Notes under the pieces: generated by a model
Databases searched by the model: none
What the model was told of the DNA's origin: nothing
Seen by the model: only the letters and a program-made list of their open reading frames with translations
In this document: in pieces, positions 42,545 to 51,369 of the stretch
Numbering within the stretch: the stretch's first letter is position 1
Layout of the letters: each line of letters starts with the position of its first letter
Assembly: GCA_965603125.1 (NCBI GenBank)
Contig: CBFDBU010000001.1
Coordinates: 62,001-126,000, forward strand
Source: JAJRTA01 sp965603125
GTDB lineage: Bacteria > Zixibacteria > MSB-5A5 > GN15 > FEB-12
Length of the DNA: 64,000 bases
Direction: 5' to 3'
Position numbers and translations under genes: made by a program

Positions 42545-45151
42545 GTGAAATTTACTCTCACCTTTATTGTTCTGTGGCTGACGCTGTCCGTTGTTGCCGG
42601 TCATGGTAGGGAGAGCATAGTTGTCGGTGGCCTTGACGGTCTGGACCAGTTCGACAACACGGAACGGTTTCCGGTGCTGCTGGCCTTGTCCGGCGGCGGG
42701 GCGCGCGGTCTGGCAGCCATCGGTATCCTGAGGGCATTCGAAGAAAAGGGGGTCACGGTCGCCGCCATCACGGGGACTTCGATCGGCGGCATCATTGGAG
42801 GCCTGTACGCCTGCGGTTACAGCCCTGATGAGCTTGAACGGATAATCGATGGTATTGATCTTGGTGGCCTCTTCTCCAACCGGCCGGCCCGGCGGACGAT
42901 GTTCCTCACGCAGCGCGAAGAACGTAACCGGCATCTGTTGTCGCTCCGCCTTGACGGACTTCGGCCAATACTCCCGCGCGCACTGACCGCCGGTCAGAAG
43001 CTCACCGCGATCCTGACGACGCTGACGACGAAAGCCGGCTACCATTCGGCCGGTGATTTCAACCGCCTGCCCATCCCTTTCAAGACTATCAGCACCGATA
43101 TCGTCTCTGGGAGGGAAATCATACTCGACCGTGGTTCCCTGGCCGATGCCATGCGGGCCACTATCGGTTTCCCGTTGGCTTTTACACCCCTGGACAAGGA
43201 TGGGCAACTGTTGATGGATGGGGGGCTGGTGACGCCCATTCCCGTCGCCCTGGTCAGGACCATGAACGATTCCGTCACCTTCACGGTGGCGGTCAATACG
43301 GCCAGCCCGCTGCGACCCAGGCGGCAACTGACAACGGCGGTTGACATTGCCAACCAGGCAACCTCGATCATGACCGCGGACAAGTTGACCGCGCAGGTCG
43401 AATTGGCGGATTACACCGTGGCCCCCCCTATGGGCGATATCGGCATGACCGACTTCAAGTACAAAGACAGCCTGATCGAGATCGGTTACCGGGCCGGTTT
43501 AAGGGCCGCCGACAGTATTATCGTGCTCCTCCGTCAGCAGGAGGACAACTCCCGGTTCAGCATCATGAAGGTCAGACACAGCAGCGGCCCGCTCGGACCG
43601 GCCCAGGACGCGCAGGCCCGTCTTGGGGGTGTCACCATGAGCAGGAAGCAGTTGGTTGCGCATCTGAAGTCGCTCCTTGTGGCCCACAACCTGTTTCGGC
43701 TGGAAGTGGAGATTGAGACCACCTGCAGCAGCTCCGTCAGTGACCGGGAAGTGACTTTGCATTTTAACAGCGTCCCGGCCTGGCCCACCTCTGAGACCCG
43801 GTGCCTGTTTGAGGGTAATCGTATATACAATGATTCCACACTGACTCGTTTGCTCCTTCCGCCGGATTCACTGCTGACTCCCCATGCCCTGAGGCAGGGT
43901 GTGGAAAGGGTGCTGGAGCTGTACCGTCATGACGGCCACGATCTGGTTTACGCCCGGGATGTGACGGTTGACACAGACGAGAAACTCGTCTCGGTCACCC
44001 TGGACGAGGCCATAATCACAAGCATCACCGTTGCGGACAATCAACGCACGCGGGACTGGTTTGTCCTCTCTTCGTTTCCGTCGAAAGTGGGCGAGCCGTA
44101 TTCGACCCGACGTGCTTCGCGCGGACTGGCCAATATCTACGGCACTGATCTGTTCAACCGGGTGACTATCGACCTGCTTCCTTCCGACAACGGAGCGGCA
44201 GTGGTGATCGGGGTCGAAGAAAAACACAACCGGCAACTGCGTCTTGGCTGGCACTGGGACGACGACTACCAATCGGAAGAGTTCCTCGAGCTTCTCGATG
44301 ACAACGTTCTGGGGGTCGGTCTGGAGTACCTGCTGCACGCGCGCTACGCTCGTGAGCGGCAGGATTACTTCGCTGGTTTCAAAGCCGACCGGATCATCTC
44401 CACCTACCTCACGGCGCGCCTGCGCGCCTATCACACCCGTCTGCATCGCAGCCTCTTTGATGCCGAGTTGGAAAAAACAGGCACCCAGGAGGAAATAAAG
44501 TTGGGCGCCGAGGTGCGGTTCGGGCAGCAGATAGCACGCTTCGGGACGGTCAATGTCGCCCTGGTAGCGGAACAGGTCGAGTACCGCGACAACGGTGTCA
44601 GTGACCGGTTCGGGTTGCGGATATTCAAGGTCGAATCGCTGGTGGAGACCTTTGATCGCATTCCCTTTCCCGAGTCGGGCAAGAAGCACTTGTTCGAATT
44701 GAAGTTCGCCGGCAAGTATCTCGGCGGTGAAGTCGAGTACACCCGGTTCTACTCGTCGTTGGAGGCCTACTGGGCAGTCGGCAGCTATCTCAATTATCAC
44801 CCACGACTCGCGGTGGGGCTGTCGCGTTCCGGGCTACCGGCGTCGGAGCGCTTTTATCTGGGCGGGACGCATTCCTTCGCCGGTTTCCGTACGCACCAGT
44901 TGACCGGTGACAAGGTGCTGAAAATGTCCCACGAGATACGTGTCAAACTGCCGTTCAGGTTGTATCTGTCACTCCGTTATGATGTCGGAGAAGTATACAA
45001 CAGCGCCGACCAGATGAAGCTGAGCCGACTTCGTCACGGGCTGGGCGTTATCGCTGCCCTGGATTCACCGATCGGCCCGTTTGAGTTCGGTTATGGTGTC
45101 GCCTCCGACGGTTTCGAGCGCTACTACCTGAACGTGGGACTCGCCTTTTGA
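42545..45151 (+). CDS. Patatin-like phospholipase with POTRA and outer membrane beta-barrel, PlpD-like
   Basis: The 868-residue protein probably starts at GTG 42545, which gives a clean signal peptide (VKFTLTFIVLWLTLSVVAG); the frame opens upstream at 42428, inside the methyltransferase gene. A patatin domain follows: oxyanion loop SGGGARG (about 50-56), serine hydrolase motif GTSIGG (S79) and aspartate D225 in DGG. Next come POTRA-like repeats (about 405-560) and a BamA-type 16-strand barrel with the late FYLGGTHSFAGFRTHQLTGD signature. This is the type Vd autotransporter layout of PlpD, which exports its own phospholipase. The active-site Ser-Asp dyad is intact. Confidence 0.9.
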   Translation: MKFTLTFIVLWLTLSVVAGHGRESIVVGGLDGLDQFDNTERFPVLLALSGGGARGLAAIGILRAFEEKGVTVAAITGTSIGGIIGGLYACGYSPDELERIIDGIDLGGLFSNRPARRTMFLTQREERNRHLLSLRLDGLRPILPRALTAGQKLTAILTTLTTKAGYHSAGDFNRLPIPFKTISTDIVSGREIILDRGSLADAMRATIGFPLAFTPLDKDGQLLMDGGLVTPIPVALVRTMNDSVTFTVAVNTASPLRPRRQLTTAVDIANQATSIMTADKLTAQVELADYTVAPPMGDIGMTDFKYKDSLIEIGYRAGLRAADSIIVLLRQQEDNSRFSIMKVRHSSGPLGPAQDAQARLGGVTMSRKQLVAHLKSLLVAHNLFRLEVEIETTCSSSVSDREVTLHFNSVPAWPTSETRCLFEGNRIYNDSTLTRLLLPPDSLLTPHALRQGVERVLELYRHDGHDLVYARDVTVDTDEKLVSVTLDEAIITSITVADNQRTRDWFVLSSFPSKVGEPYSTRRASRGLANIYGTDLFNRVTIDLLPSDNGAAVVIGVEEKHNRQLRLGWHWDDDYQSEEFLELLDDNVLGVGLEYLLHARYARERQDYFAGFKADRIISTYLTARLRAYHTRLHRSLFDAELEKTGTQEEIKLGAEVRFGQQIARFGTVNVALVAEQVEYRDNGVSDRFGLRIFKVESLVETFDRIPFPESGKKHLFELKFAGKYLGGEVEYTRFYSSLEAYWAVGSYLNYHPRLAVGLSRSGLPASERFYLGGTHSFAGFRTHQLTGDKVLKMSHEIRVKLPFRLYLSLRYDVGEVYNSADQMKLSRLRHGLGVIAALDSPIGPFEFGYGVASDGFERYYLNVGLAF

Positions 45152-45229
45152 GAGTTCGATTCTTGCACCACTTTGCCGGGAGACACGTCTATTAATGTAT
45201 ATGAGATACCGGCGTCGGCCGCTGACATG

Positions 45230-46273
45230 CAACATGAAACAAGGCTGGACGGTTTGAGCAAATCACGCGGCTTGAAGCTACAAGCCATGACATGGCTGCT
45301 GGCTATAATATGGCTACCGGCCATGATATGGCTGGTGGCGGGATGCGCCGACAAGGACATGCTCCTGGAGCCGGACTGCCATATCTGCTATACTTACAGC
45401 ATACTTTACCAGGAAAGCCAACCCCTGCATGAATTGCATGATGTCTTTTTCGTCGACTCGCTCAATGGCTGGGCCGCAGGCAACGGCGGCATCCTGCTCC
45501 ACTCCACCGACGGGGGCGCCAACTGGAGCGCACAGGACAGCGGTCGGGTGAACACCCTCTACTCGGTCTGTTTCAGCGGCATCGATTCCGGCTGGGCGGT
45601 GGGATCATCGGGAATCCTGCTGCAGACCACCGACACCGGCAACAGTTGGAGCGCCAGCCAGATCACCAGCCGCCACCTGACCGGTGTCTTCTTCTGTGAC
45701 GACCAAAGCGGCTGGGCAGTGGGAGATACGGTCATCCTGAGAACCACCAATGGCGGTGAGTCCTGGCAGACGTACGCCAGTACGGACGTGACGATACCGT
45801 ATCTCCGCGCGGTCAGCTTTGCCGGCCCCACTCACGGCTGGGCGGTCGGCCACGAGGGGAAGATTCTCCACACGGATGACGGCGGAGGGAGTTGGCTCCC
45901 GCAGAGCAGCGGTCAGGGGAACGCCCTACTCGATGTCGCCTTTGTTGATCCGAACAACGGCTGGGCGGTAGGTGTCGGCGGCGTCATTATTCACACTACT
46001 AACGGCGGGCAATCGTGGTCGCAGCAATATGTCGGCACAGCCGCTGTTCTTCACGGCGTGGCTTTCTGGGATATCAACAACGGCGTCGTGGTGGGCGACG
46101 ATGGTCTTGTCTTCACGACTCTCAACGGCGGCGGTCACTGGGAGCTACAAACCTCCGAGACAACCAACACGCTGCGCGACGTGGCCTATCTCGACTCGCA
46201 CCGGTTCTGCATAGCCGGTGACTTCGGCACTGTTCGCATCACCCGCACCGAGGAAGAATGCTGCGAGGAGTAA
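45230..46273 (+). CDS. YCF48/BNR-repeat beta-propeller lipoprotein
   Basis: The protein is a six- to seven-bladed propeller with about seven recurring blade motifs such as GWAVGSSGILLQTTDTGNSW, one every 40 or so residues, the pattern of YCF48/HCF136-type photosystem II assembly factors and many bacterial exported proteins. A lipoprotein signal ends in WLVAGC. ATG 45230 is preferred because it supplies a basic n-region (SKSRGLK); the ATG at 45287 would leave none. The hydrophobic core is a threefold hexapeptide repeat. In non-photosynthetic bacteria the role is unknown. Its last 35 bp overlap the end of nth on the other strand. Confidence 0.85.
   Translation, partial: QHETRLDGLSKSRGLKLQAMTWLLAIIWLPAMIWLVAGCADKDMLLEPDCHICYTYSILYQESQPLHELHDVFFVDSLNGWAAGNGGILLHSTDGGANWSAQDSGRVNTLYSVCFSGIDSGWAVGSSGILLQTTDTGNSWSASQITSRHLTGVFFCDDQSGWAVGDTVILRTTNGGESWQTYASTDVTIPYLRAVSFAGPTHGWAVGHEGKILHTDDGGGSWLPQSSGQGNALLDVAFVDPNNGWAVGVGGVIIHTTNGGQSWSQQYVGTAAVLHGVAFWDINNGVVVGDDGLVFTTLNGGGHWELQTSETTNTLRDVAYLDSHRFCIAGDFGTVRITRTEEECCEE
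45290..45343 (+). repeat. Three 18-bp tandem repeats in a lipoprotein signal sequence
   Basis: Units 45290-45307, 45308-45325 and 45326-45343 encode TWLLAI, IWLPAM and IWLVAG, followed immediately by the lipid-modified cysteine. They share ATGGCT cores. The h-region of the signal seems to have grown by tandem duplication. Confidence 0.75.
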
Positions 46274-46913
46274 CGGTCGGGCAGAGCCTGCTGAGAAAGC
46301 AACCCGCGCAATCCGGCTGGCGCGCCCGACAGACGGCACGACCGTGGTCAATAAAAAGGTACGAACAGGCAATCCAGTCCTTTCCGGGAATGATCTCCAT
46401 GAGGTCTTTCTCAACTCTGGCCGGGTGCTTGTGATCCGTGAGAGCGAGCCTTCGACTGAGGCGGCCCACGTGCGTGTCAACGACCACGCCCTCGGCCAGG
46501 GCGAAGCCTGCACCCAGGACAACTGAGGCTGTCTTGCGACCCACCCCGGCGAGCTTTATCAGTAGATCCAACGTGGGGGGGACGCGGCCTCCGTGCGCTT
46601 CCAGCAACTGTTGCGCCGATTTCTTTATTGACCGGGCCTTGTTGTTGTGGAAACCGGTGGGATACACGTCCCGGCTCAGTTTGCGGAGGTCAGCCCGTGC
46701 GAAATCCTCCACGGATCGATACTTCGCAAACAACGCCCCGGTGACCTGGTTGACCCGCTCGTCCGTGCACTGCGCCGAGAGAATCGTGGCCACAAGCAAT
46801 TCATGGACGGTGCTGAAATTCAACGAGCAGCGCGAGTCCGGATAATGCTTCTTGAGCAACCTCAGACATTTCCCGGCGCGGGCCTGCTTTTCTTTCAGCG
46901 TTTCCCCGGTCAT
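46239..46913 (-). CDS. nth: Endonuclease III, DNA glycosylase/AP lyase
   Basis: Nth removes oxidised pyrimidines in base excision repair. The 224 residues contain the helix-hairpin-helix LIKLAGVGRKTASVVL with catalytic lysine K127, the aspartate D146 in VDTHVGRLSRRL, and the iron-sulfur loop C195-X6-C202-X2-C205-X5-C211, all intact. Length is normal with a short extra tail. It begins 9 bp after prmC and is the last gene of the rpmE-prfA-prmC run. Its 3' end overlaps that of the convergent YCF48-type gene by 35 bp. Confidence 0.95.
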   Translation of the reverse strand: MTGETLKEKQARAGKCLRLLKKHYPDSRCSLNFSTVHELLVATILSAQCTDERVNQVTGALFAKYRSVEDFARADLRKLSRDVYPTGFHNNKARSIKKSAQQLLEAHGGRVPPTLDLLIKLAGVGRKTASVVLGAGFALAEGVVVDTHVGRLSRRLALTDHKHPARVEKDLMEIIPGKDWIACSYLFIDHGRAVCRARQPDCAGCFLSRLCPTVTPRSILPRCG

Positions 46914-46922
46914 CGTGTCCTC

Positions 46923-47783
46923 TCAGGAGCGCGATAGCATGATTACCCGGTCGACGCCGCGGAGGTCTTTGATCCTCACTGCCGCTCGGTAGCGGCCATC
47001 GTCGGCAGCTAACTCGGCCACGCGGTCGGCCTGGTTGTCGCCTATTTCAATAATCACCCGCCCTCCTTCGGCGAGGAAAACCGGCGCATGGCGCAATATG
47101 ACCTTGATGGCGTCAAGTCCCTCCTCCCCGGCCAACAGTGAGACTTCCGGGTCAGCCAGTACTTCGGGCGGAAGCGACTTATGTTCCTCGCCCGAGATGT
47201 AAGGCGGATTGGAGAGGATGAGATCGAATGTTCGGTCCTGCTCTACGGATGCGAAAAAGTCGGACCGGCGGAACTCTATCCTGTCCGCAGCACCCAGCTC
47301 GGCGGCGTTCATTTTCGCTACCTGGAGGGCCTCTTCCGATATGTCAAGGGCCAGCACCGAACAGTGCCCAAGTTCACAAGCAACAGTCACTGATACCACG
47401 CCGCTGCCGACACCGAGGTCAAGAAGGCGCGGGCTGGTCATCCCGGCTTGACCGGCAAACCGGATGGCTGTCTCGCAGAGGATCTCTGTTTCCGGTCTGG
47501 GAATCATCACCGCCGGGGATACATGAAACCGGCGTCCGTAGAACCAGGACTCGCCCAGGATGTACTGCAGGGGATAGCGGGTAACCCGGCGGCTGACTAT
47601 TTCATCCAGTTGCTTTGGAACCGAGTCGTCGACCTCGTGAGCGCCGTCCTGGTAGAGATTCAGGCGGTCGACTTTCAGCAGGTGACAGAGGATCAACTCG
47701 ATTTCCACCCGACCCCGGTCAATCCCGGCCTGCTCGAGAAGGCGGCCTTTGTCCGCGATTAACTGCCGGATGCGATCAGTCAC
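46923..47783 (-). CDS. prmC: Release factor glutamine methyltransferase
   Basis: PrmC (HemK) methylates the glutamine of the GGQ motif in release factors 1 and 2. The 286-residue enzyme has the five-helix N-terminal domain (about 1-85) and a Rossmann methyltransferase domain with LLDLGVGSGVVSVTVA and the substrate motif LSNPPYIS. It is in the usual neighbourhood of prfA, whose product is the substrate; one membrane-protein gene lies between them. The start follows the upstream stop by 1 bp. Confidence 0.95.
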   Translation of the reverse strand: MTDRIRQLIADKGRLLEQAGIDRGRVEIELILCHLLKVDRLNLYQDGAHEVDDSVPKQLDEIVSRRVTRYPLQYILGESWFYGRRFHVSPAVMIPRPETEILCETAIRFAGQAGMTSPRLLDLGVGSGVVSVTVACELGHCSVLALDISEEALQVAKMNAAELGAADRIEFRRSDFFASVEQDRTFDLILSNPPYISGEEHKSLPPEVLADPEVSLLAGEEGLDAIKVILRHAPVFLAEGGRVIIEIGDNQADRVAELAADDGRYRAAVRIKDLRGVDRVIMLSRS

Positions 47784-47784
47784 T

Positions 47785-48756
47785 TCAAACGCCGGCTTTT
47801 GCCCGGCCCCGAACTAGTCCGAAAACATACAGGATGCCCACCAGACCGATGAACGAATAACAGACGGCATAGGTCAGACCAGGCGTGAACTGGATGGAGT
47901 GCGGGATCAGGTAGATGGTGATCATCAGCACAAACGCGCTAACACCGAACCAGCCCAGAACTCCCGGCGAGAAGAGGTCTCGTCCCCACCTGCCCCTTGT
48001 CAGAGAGCCGAACGAGGCAAGAACCAAATAGACCAGGTAGACGAAGATCAACTGCGTCTTGTTGTCGGTGGCGTCAGTGCCGAAGGGTACACCTTCCCAT
48101 ATAGTGCCGAAAGCGTACCAGTTCATTGCGAAACCGAATGGGCAGCCGCCGCCCAGAACGGCAAACAGCGCCGCCAGGAGGAAGTTGCGGGCCAGGAGGC
48201 GGGTATCACCACCGGTTCGAATCAGAACGCAGGCGTGAATAAGAGCTAAGGCGACAAAGAACACCGTCAGGAACATCAGGACCACATGGCAGACTACCAC
48301 CGCGGTCGGGACCTGCCCGATGGACTTGAGGACAAACGGCTGACCCCCGTCCCTCGTGAAGGCGGCCCGCACATTGTTGTCGCCGTCGAGCACCTCGAAA
48401 TAATAGTAGACCTTATCTCCTCTGGGGCCGACCGCTACGTCGGTGCAGTAGATTCCCAACGCCGTGTCCTCTGTCTCAAGCGCCACGGTGGCGTACTCCG
48501 ATAAACCGGTCTGCGCATCCTGATCGGATTCGGTATAGCGAACGACCGATTTTGAATCCGGTGTCACGGCGCCGGCGATACCGACCGTAATGCGCGCCGA
48601 TCCGTTCTCCGGCGCCTTGGGTACCGTAATTATGTCAAAGGCGACGCCGCTCTCCGAGTATGACAGGTGATCCGGCTGGCCCCGGGAGTTGGTTCTGGCC
48701 ACGTAGAGCATGACCAGGGTTAGCGCCGCCGCCAGGATGAATCTCAACGCTATCAT
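47785..48756 (-). CDS. Integral membrane protein of unknown function
   Basis: The 323-residue protein has an N-terminal signal or anchor (about 1-22), an extracytoplasmic beta-rich domain of about 130 residues (VVRYTESDQDAQTG, VYYYFEVLDGDNNVRA) and then about five transmembrane helices (about 155-320). The extracytoplasmic part ends in FVLKSIGQVP before the first helix. It overlaps the prfA stop by 4 bp and precedes prmC by 1 bp, so it is part of the prfA-prmC transcript. I do not recognise a family. The domain looks like a 7TM-diverse intracellular-signalling or sensory receptor layout, but that is only a resemblance. Confidence 0.6.
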   Translation of the reverse strand: MIALRFILAAALTLVMLYVARTNSRGQPDHLSYSESGVAFDIITVPKAPENGSARITVGIAGAVTPDSKSVVRYTESDQDAQTGLSEYATVALETEDTALGIYCTDVAVGPRGDKVYYYFEVLDGDNNVRAAFTRDGGQPFVLKSIGQVPTAVVVCHVVLMFLTVFFVALALIHACVLIRTGGDTRLLARNFLLAALFAVLGGGCPFGFAMNWYAFGTIWEGVPFGTDATDNKTQLIFVYLVYLVLASFGSLTRGRWGRDLFSPGVLGWFGVSAFVLMITIYLIPHSIQFTPGLTYAVCYSFIGLVGILYVFGLVRGRAKAGV

Positions 48757-49844
48757 CGCCCCCTTGAGGATTTCTGCCCCGTCTCTAACCTGAGCATCGT
48801 TTCCTGATCGTGCTGTTTGAGGGCCATGATCAGAAGGTCCACGTTGCCGTCCAGAACCTCTTCCAGCCTGTACAGGGTCAGGTTGATGCGATGGTCGGTG
48901 ATGCGTGACTGGGGATAGTTATAGGTGCGTATTTTGACTGAGCGGTCACCGCTTGACACCATCGACCGCCGCTCGGCGGCAATCCTGGCGTGCCGCTCGC
49001 TCATTTGCTTGTCGTAGAGGCGCGCTCGCAGCACTTTCATAGCCTTGGTGCGGTTTTTCAACTGCGACTTCTCATCCTGGCAGGTGACCACCACCCCCGT
49101 CGGGAGATGGGTAATCCGCACCGCCGAATCGGTCTTGTTGACCGACTGTCCCCCAGGCCCGGAGGAGCGGTAAACATCGACCTTGATCTCGTTTTCCCTG
49201 ATCTCGACATCCACGTCCTCGACCTGAGGGAGGACAGCCACCGTCACCGCCGAAGTGTGGATGCGGCCCTGGGTCTCGGTGGCGGGAACACGCTGAACGC
49301 GGTGCACACCCGACTCGTACTTCATCAGGCCATAGGTTTGTTCCCCTTCAAGAGAGAAGATGATCTCCTTGAAACCTCCGATCCCGGAGGCATGGGAGTT
49401 GAGCACGTCCTGCTTCCAGCCCTTCCGGTCTGCGAAACGCTGGTACATGCGAAACAGATCCTGGACGAAGAGGCCGGCCTCGTCGCCTCCCGTACCGGCC
49501 CTGATCTCCACGATGGCGGCTTTGTCGTCGTCAGGATCGGTCGGCAGCAGTTTCAGTTTGAACTCCCGTTCGATCTGAGCGAAGCTGCTCTCGTTTTCGC
49601 TGAGTTCTTCACGGGCCATGCCCACCAGTTCTTCGTCGCGGCTCGTGTTGATAATCTCCCGGGCTTCCTCGATGCTTTTCAGGGCCTCGCGGTATCTGCG
49701 TCCGGCTTCAAGGACAGACTCCAGGCGACGTCGCTCCCGATTGAGCGCAATAATTTTCTTCTGGTCGGAGAGAGTATCCGGATTGATCATCTCTCTGTCG
49801 AGCGCCTGGAGTCTCTCTTCGAGTTTAGCAACCAGTTCGAGCAC
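48753..49844 (-). CDS. prfA: Peptide chain release factor 1
   Basis: RF1 ends translation at UAA and UAG. The 363 residues have the normal three domains, with the catalytic GGQ in RSSGPGGQSVNKTDSAVRIT near residue 235 and the codon-recognition region about 100-200, including AGTGGDEAGLFVQDLFRMY. It lacks any internal frameshift, unlike prfB. It is followed by the membrane-protein gene (4-bp overlap) and prmC, the enzyme that methylates the GGQ glutamine. This arrangement, with rpmE and a DUF1385 gene upstream, is common in bacteria. Confidence 0.96.
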   Translation of the reverse strand: MLELVAKLEERLQALDREMINPDTLSDQKKIIALNRERRRLESVLEAGRRYREALKSIEEAREIINTSRDEELVGMAREELSENESSFAQIEREFKLKLLPTDPDDDKAAIVEIRAGTGGDEAGLFVQDLFRMYQRFADRKGWKQDVLNSHASGIGGFKEIIFSLEGEQTYGLMKYESGVHRVQRVPATETQGRIHTSAVTVAVLPQVEDVDVEIRENEIKVDVYRSSGPGGQSVNKTDSAVRITHLPTGVVVTCQDEKSQLKNRTKAMKVLRARLYDKQMSERHARIAAERRSMVSSGDRSVKIRTYNYPQSRITDHRINLTLYRLEEVLDGNVDLLIMALKQHDQETMLRLETGQKSSRGR

Positions 49845-49922
49845 GGTAGTCTTTCATTCTCACGTTTTCACACACGGTAACAGATTACTGAAGAATCAGC
49901 AAGGGGATTAGGATGAAGGTTG

Positions 49923-50891
49923 CTAAGAAGCAGCTATCTTTTGCGCCGCAATCCTGGACTCGGTCAACCCCAGGGCGGCCTCGAGGGACACTATGGCCAC
50001 CTCGAGCTGCTCTCTTGAGGGTTCTTTCGTGGTGATCAACTGCAACCAGAGACCCGGCTTGATCAGCAGTCGCGTCAGCTTGTTGTCGCGAGTTTTGCCG
50101 GAGAGCTTGAGAAGTTCATAGGAACCACCGGCCACGAACGGCAACAGCGAAAAGTGAACAGCGAAGCGGGTCAGCAGCGTCGGTGGATGCCCGGTCTGCA
50201 TGGCGTACACGGTATCGGAGATGGCGTACACCATGATCGCTATCAGGGCCACAATAATAATGAACGACGTCCCGCAGCGGGGGTGCAACCGCGGGTGGGT
50301 GGCGGCCCGTTCGGGAGTCAGTTCATCCCCCATCTCGTAGGCGTAGATCGACTTGTGCTCCGCCCCATGATACTGGAAAATCCGCCGGAATTCTCCAAAC
50401 AACGATATCCCCCAGACATAAGCAAGAAACATGGTCAGCCTGATACCTCCCGCAGCCAGGTTGAACCAGACGGCGTTCTTGTCCACGTTGAAGAAGCTGG
50501 AAATGGCCAGCGGTATGAAAAAGAACACGAATATCCCGAAGGCGAGCGCGAACAGAGCCGTCAGACCCAGCACGAGGGCGTTGGACTTGCCCGGCTTTTC
50601 GTGGTATGCTTTGCCCTTGGCGGAGGCTTCCTGCTTTTCCTGCTCCCGGATAGCCACATCGGCGGAGAAATTGAGCGTTTTGATTCCTAAGACCAGCATC
50701 TCGACAAACGCCACCGCCCCCCGGAGAATCGGTACATTCAGCAGCTTATGCCGCCTGGAGAGCGGTATGTAATCCTGCGTTTTGACCAGGATTTTGCCGT
50801 CGCCTATGCGCACGGCCGTGGCCACCTTATCTGTCGAACGCATCATTACGCCTTCGATTACGGCCTGTCCACCGACACTAAGATCGGCCAT
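49923..50891 (-). CDS. DUF1385 (YqhQ-like) membrane protein
   Basis: The 322-residue protein opens with MADLSVGGQAVIEGVMMRS, the diagnostic DUF1385 start, and contains HGAEHKSIYAYEMGDELTPE and TCGTSF-like HPRCGTSFIIIV, both family signatures. About four hydrophobic segments are visible near residues 105-135, 145-165, 210-230 and 240-270. The biochemical function of the family is unknown, though it commonly sits between rpmE and prfA, as here. A C-terminal amphipathic stretch follows the last helix. Confidence 0.9.
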   Translation of the reverse strand: MADLSVGGQAVIEGVMMRSTDKVATAVRIGDGKILVKTQDYIPLSRRHKLLNVPILRGAVAFVEMLVLGIKTLNFSADVAIREQEKQEASAKGKAYHEKPGKSNALVLGLTALFALAFGIFVFFFIPLAISSFFNVDKNAVWFNLAAGGIRLTMFLAYVWGISLFGEFRRIFQYHGAEHKSIYAYEMGDELTPERAATHPRLHPRCGTSFIIIVALIAIMVYAISDTVYAMQTGHPPTLLTRFAVHFSLLPFVAGGSYELLKLSGKTRDNKLTRLLIKPGLWLQLITTKEPSREQLEVAIVSLEAALGLTESRIAAQKIAAS

Positions 50892-51015
50892 CTGGATACC
50901 TCATGGCGCTTCCCCACTACCCGTCGTCGCGCCTCCCCCGCGAACCGGAAACATATCAGGCGATGCTTCATCATAATACGCACCGCCTGATGAGACCGTG
51001 GACTCTGCTTAGGGG

Positions 51016-51228
51016 TCAGACTTTCTTCTGTACTTTGGCGTACTTGCGCCGGAACCGCTCGACTCTTCCAGCCGTGTCGACCAGTTTCTGCTTGCCGGTA
51101 AAGAACGGGTGGCAATTGGCGCAGATTTCCACGCTGATTTTCTTTCTCGTCGAGCGCGTAGGATAGGTGGCGCCGCAGGCACAGGTTATTGTCACCTCGT
51201 GATATTCCGGGTGAATGCCAGCTTTCAC
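51016..51228 (-). CDS. rpmE: 50S ribosomal protein L31
   Basis: The GTG at 51228 is chosen because it gives VKAGIHPEYHEV, the normal L31 N-terminus, and is preceded by AAAGGTGA at a good distance; a longer frame to 51261 would add 11 unusual residues. The 70-residue protein has the zinc-binding cysteines of the C+ form: CACG near residue 17 and CANCHPFFTGKQ near residue 37. The basic tail (FRRKYAKVQKK) binds rRNA. The gene heads the rpmE-DUF1385-prfA-prmC-nth run. Confidence 0.95.
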   Translation of the reverse strand: MKAGIHPEYHEVTITCACGATYPTRSTRKKISVEICANCHPFFTGKQKLVDTAGRVERFRRKYAKVQKKV

Positions 51229-51302
51229 TTGTGTCACCTTTGCAGTTGCAAGTGTTCTCAACTAAACGCGGCTCCCTGCTGTTATCGGAAGCCGCAGCCC
51301 GA

Positions 51303-51330
51303 AATATAGTCACCCGATATGATTTGGCAA
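51303..51330 (-). promoter_or_regulatory. Candidate rpmE promoter
   Basis: On the minus strand TTGCCA (51330-51325) and TATATT (51308-51303) are 16 bp apart, about 75 bp before the rpmE start. Its position in the gap after the methyltransferase stop suggests rpmE starts a new transcript. Confidence 0.5.
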
Positions 51331-51369
51331 GGACTATCTGGACGCCGCAGACAAGAGGCTCCGCGGCCC

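Noticed and set aside
42392..43327. 311-codon open frame on the minus strand across the patatin domain
   Set aside because: It overlaps both the patatin domain and the methyltransferase start, and its composition is not protein-like.
43868..44800. 310-codon open frame on the minus strand across the patatin-barrel gene
   Set aside because: Antisense shadow of a well-supported outer membrane protein gene; no motif or ribosome site.
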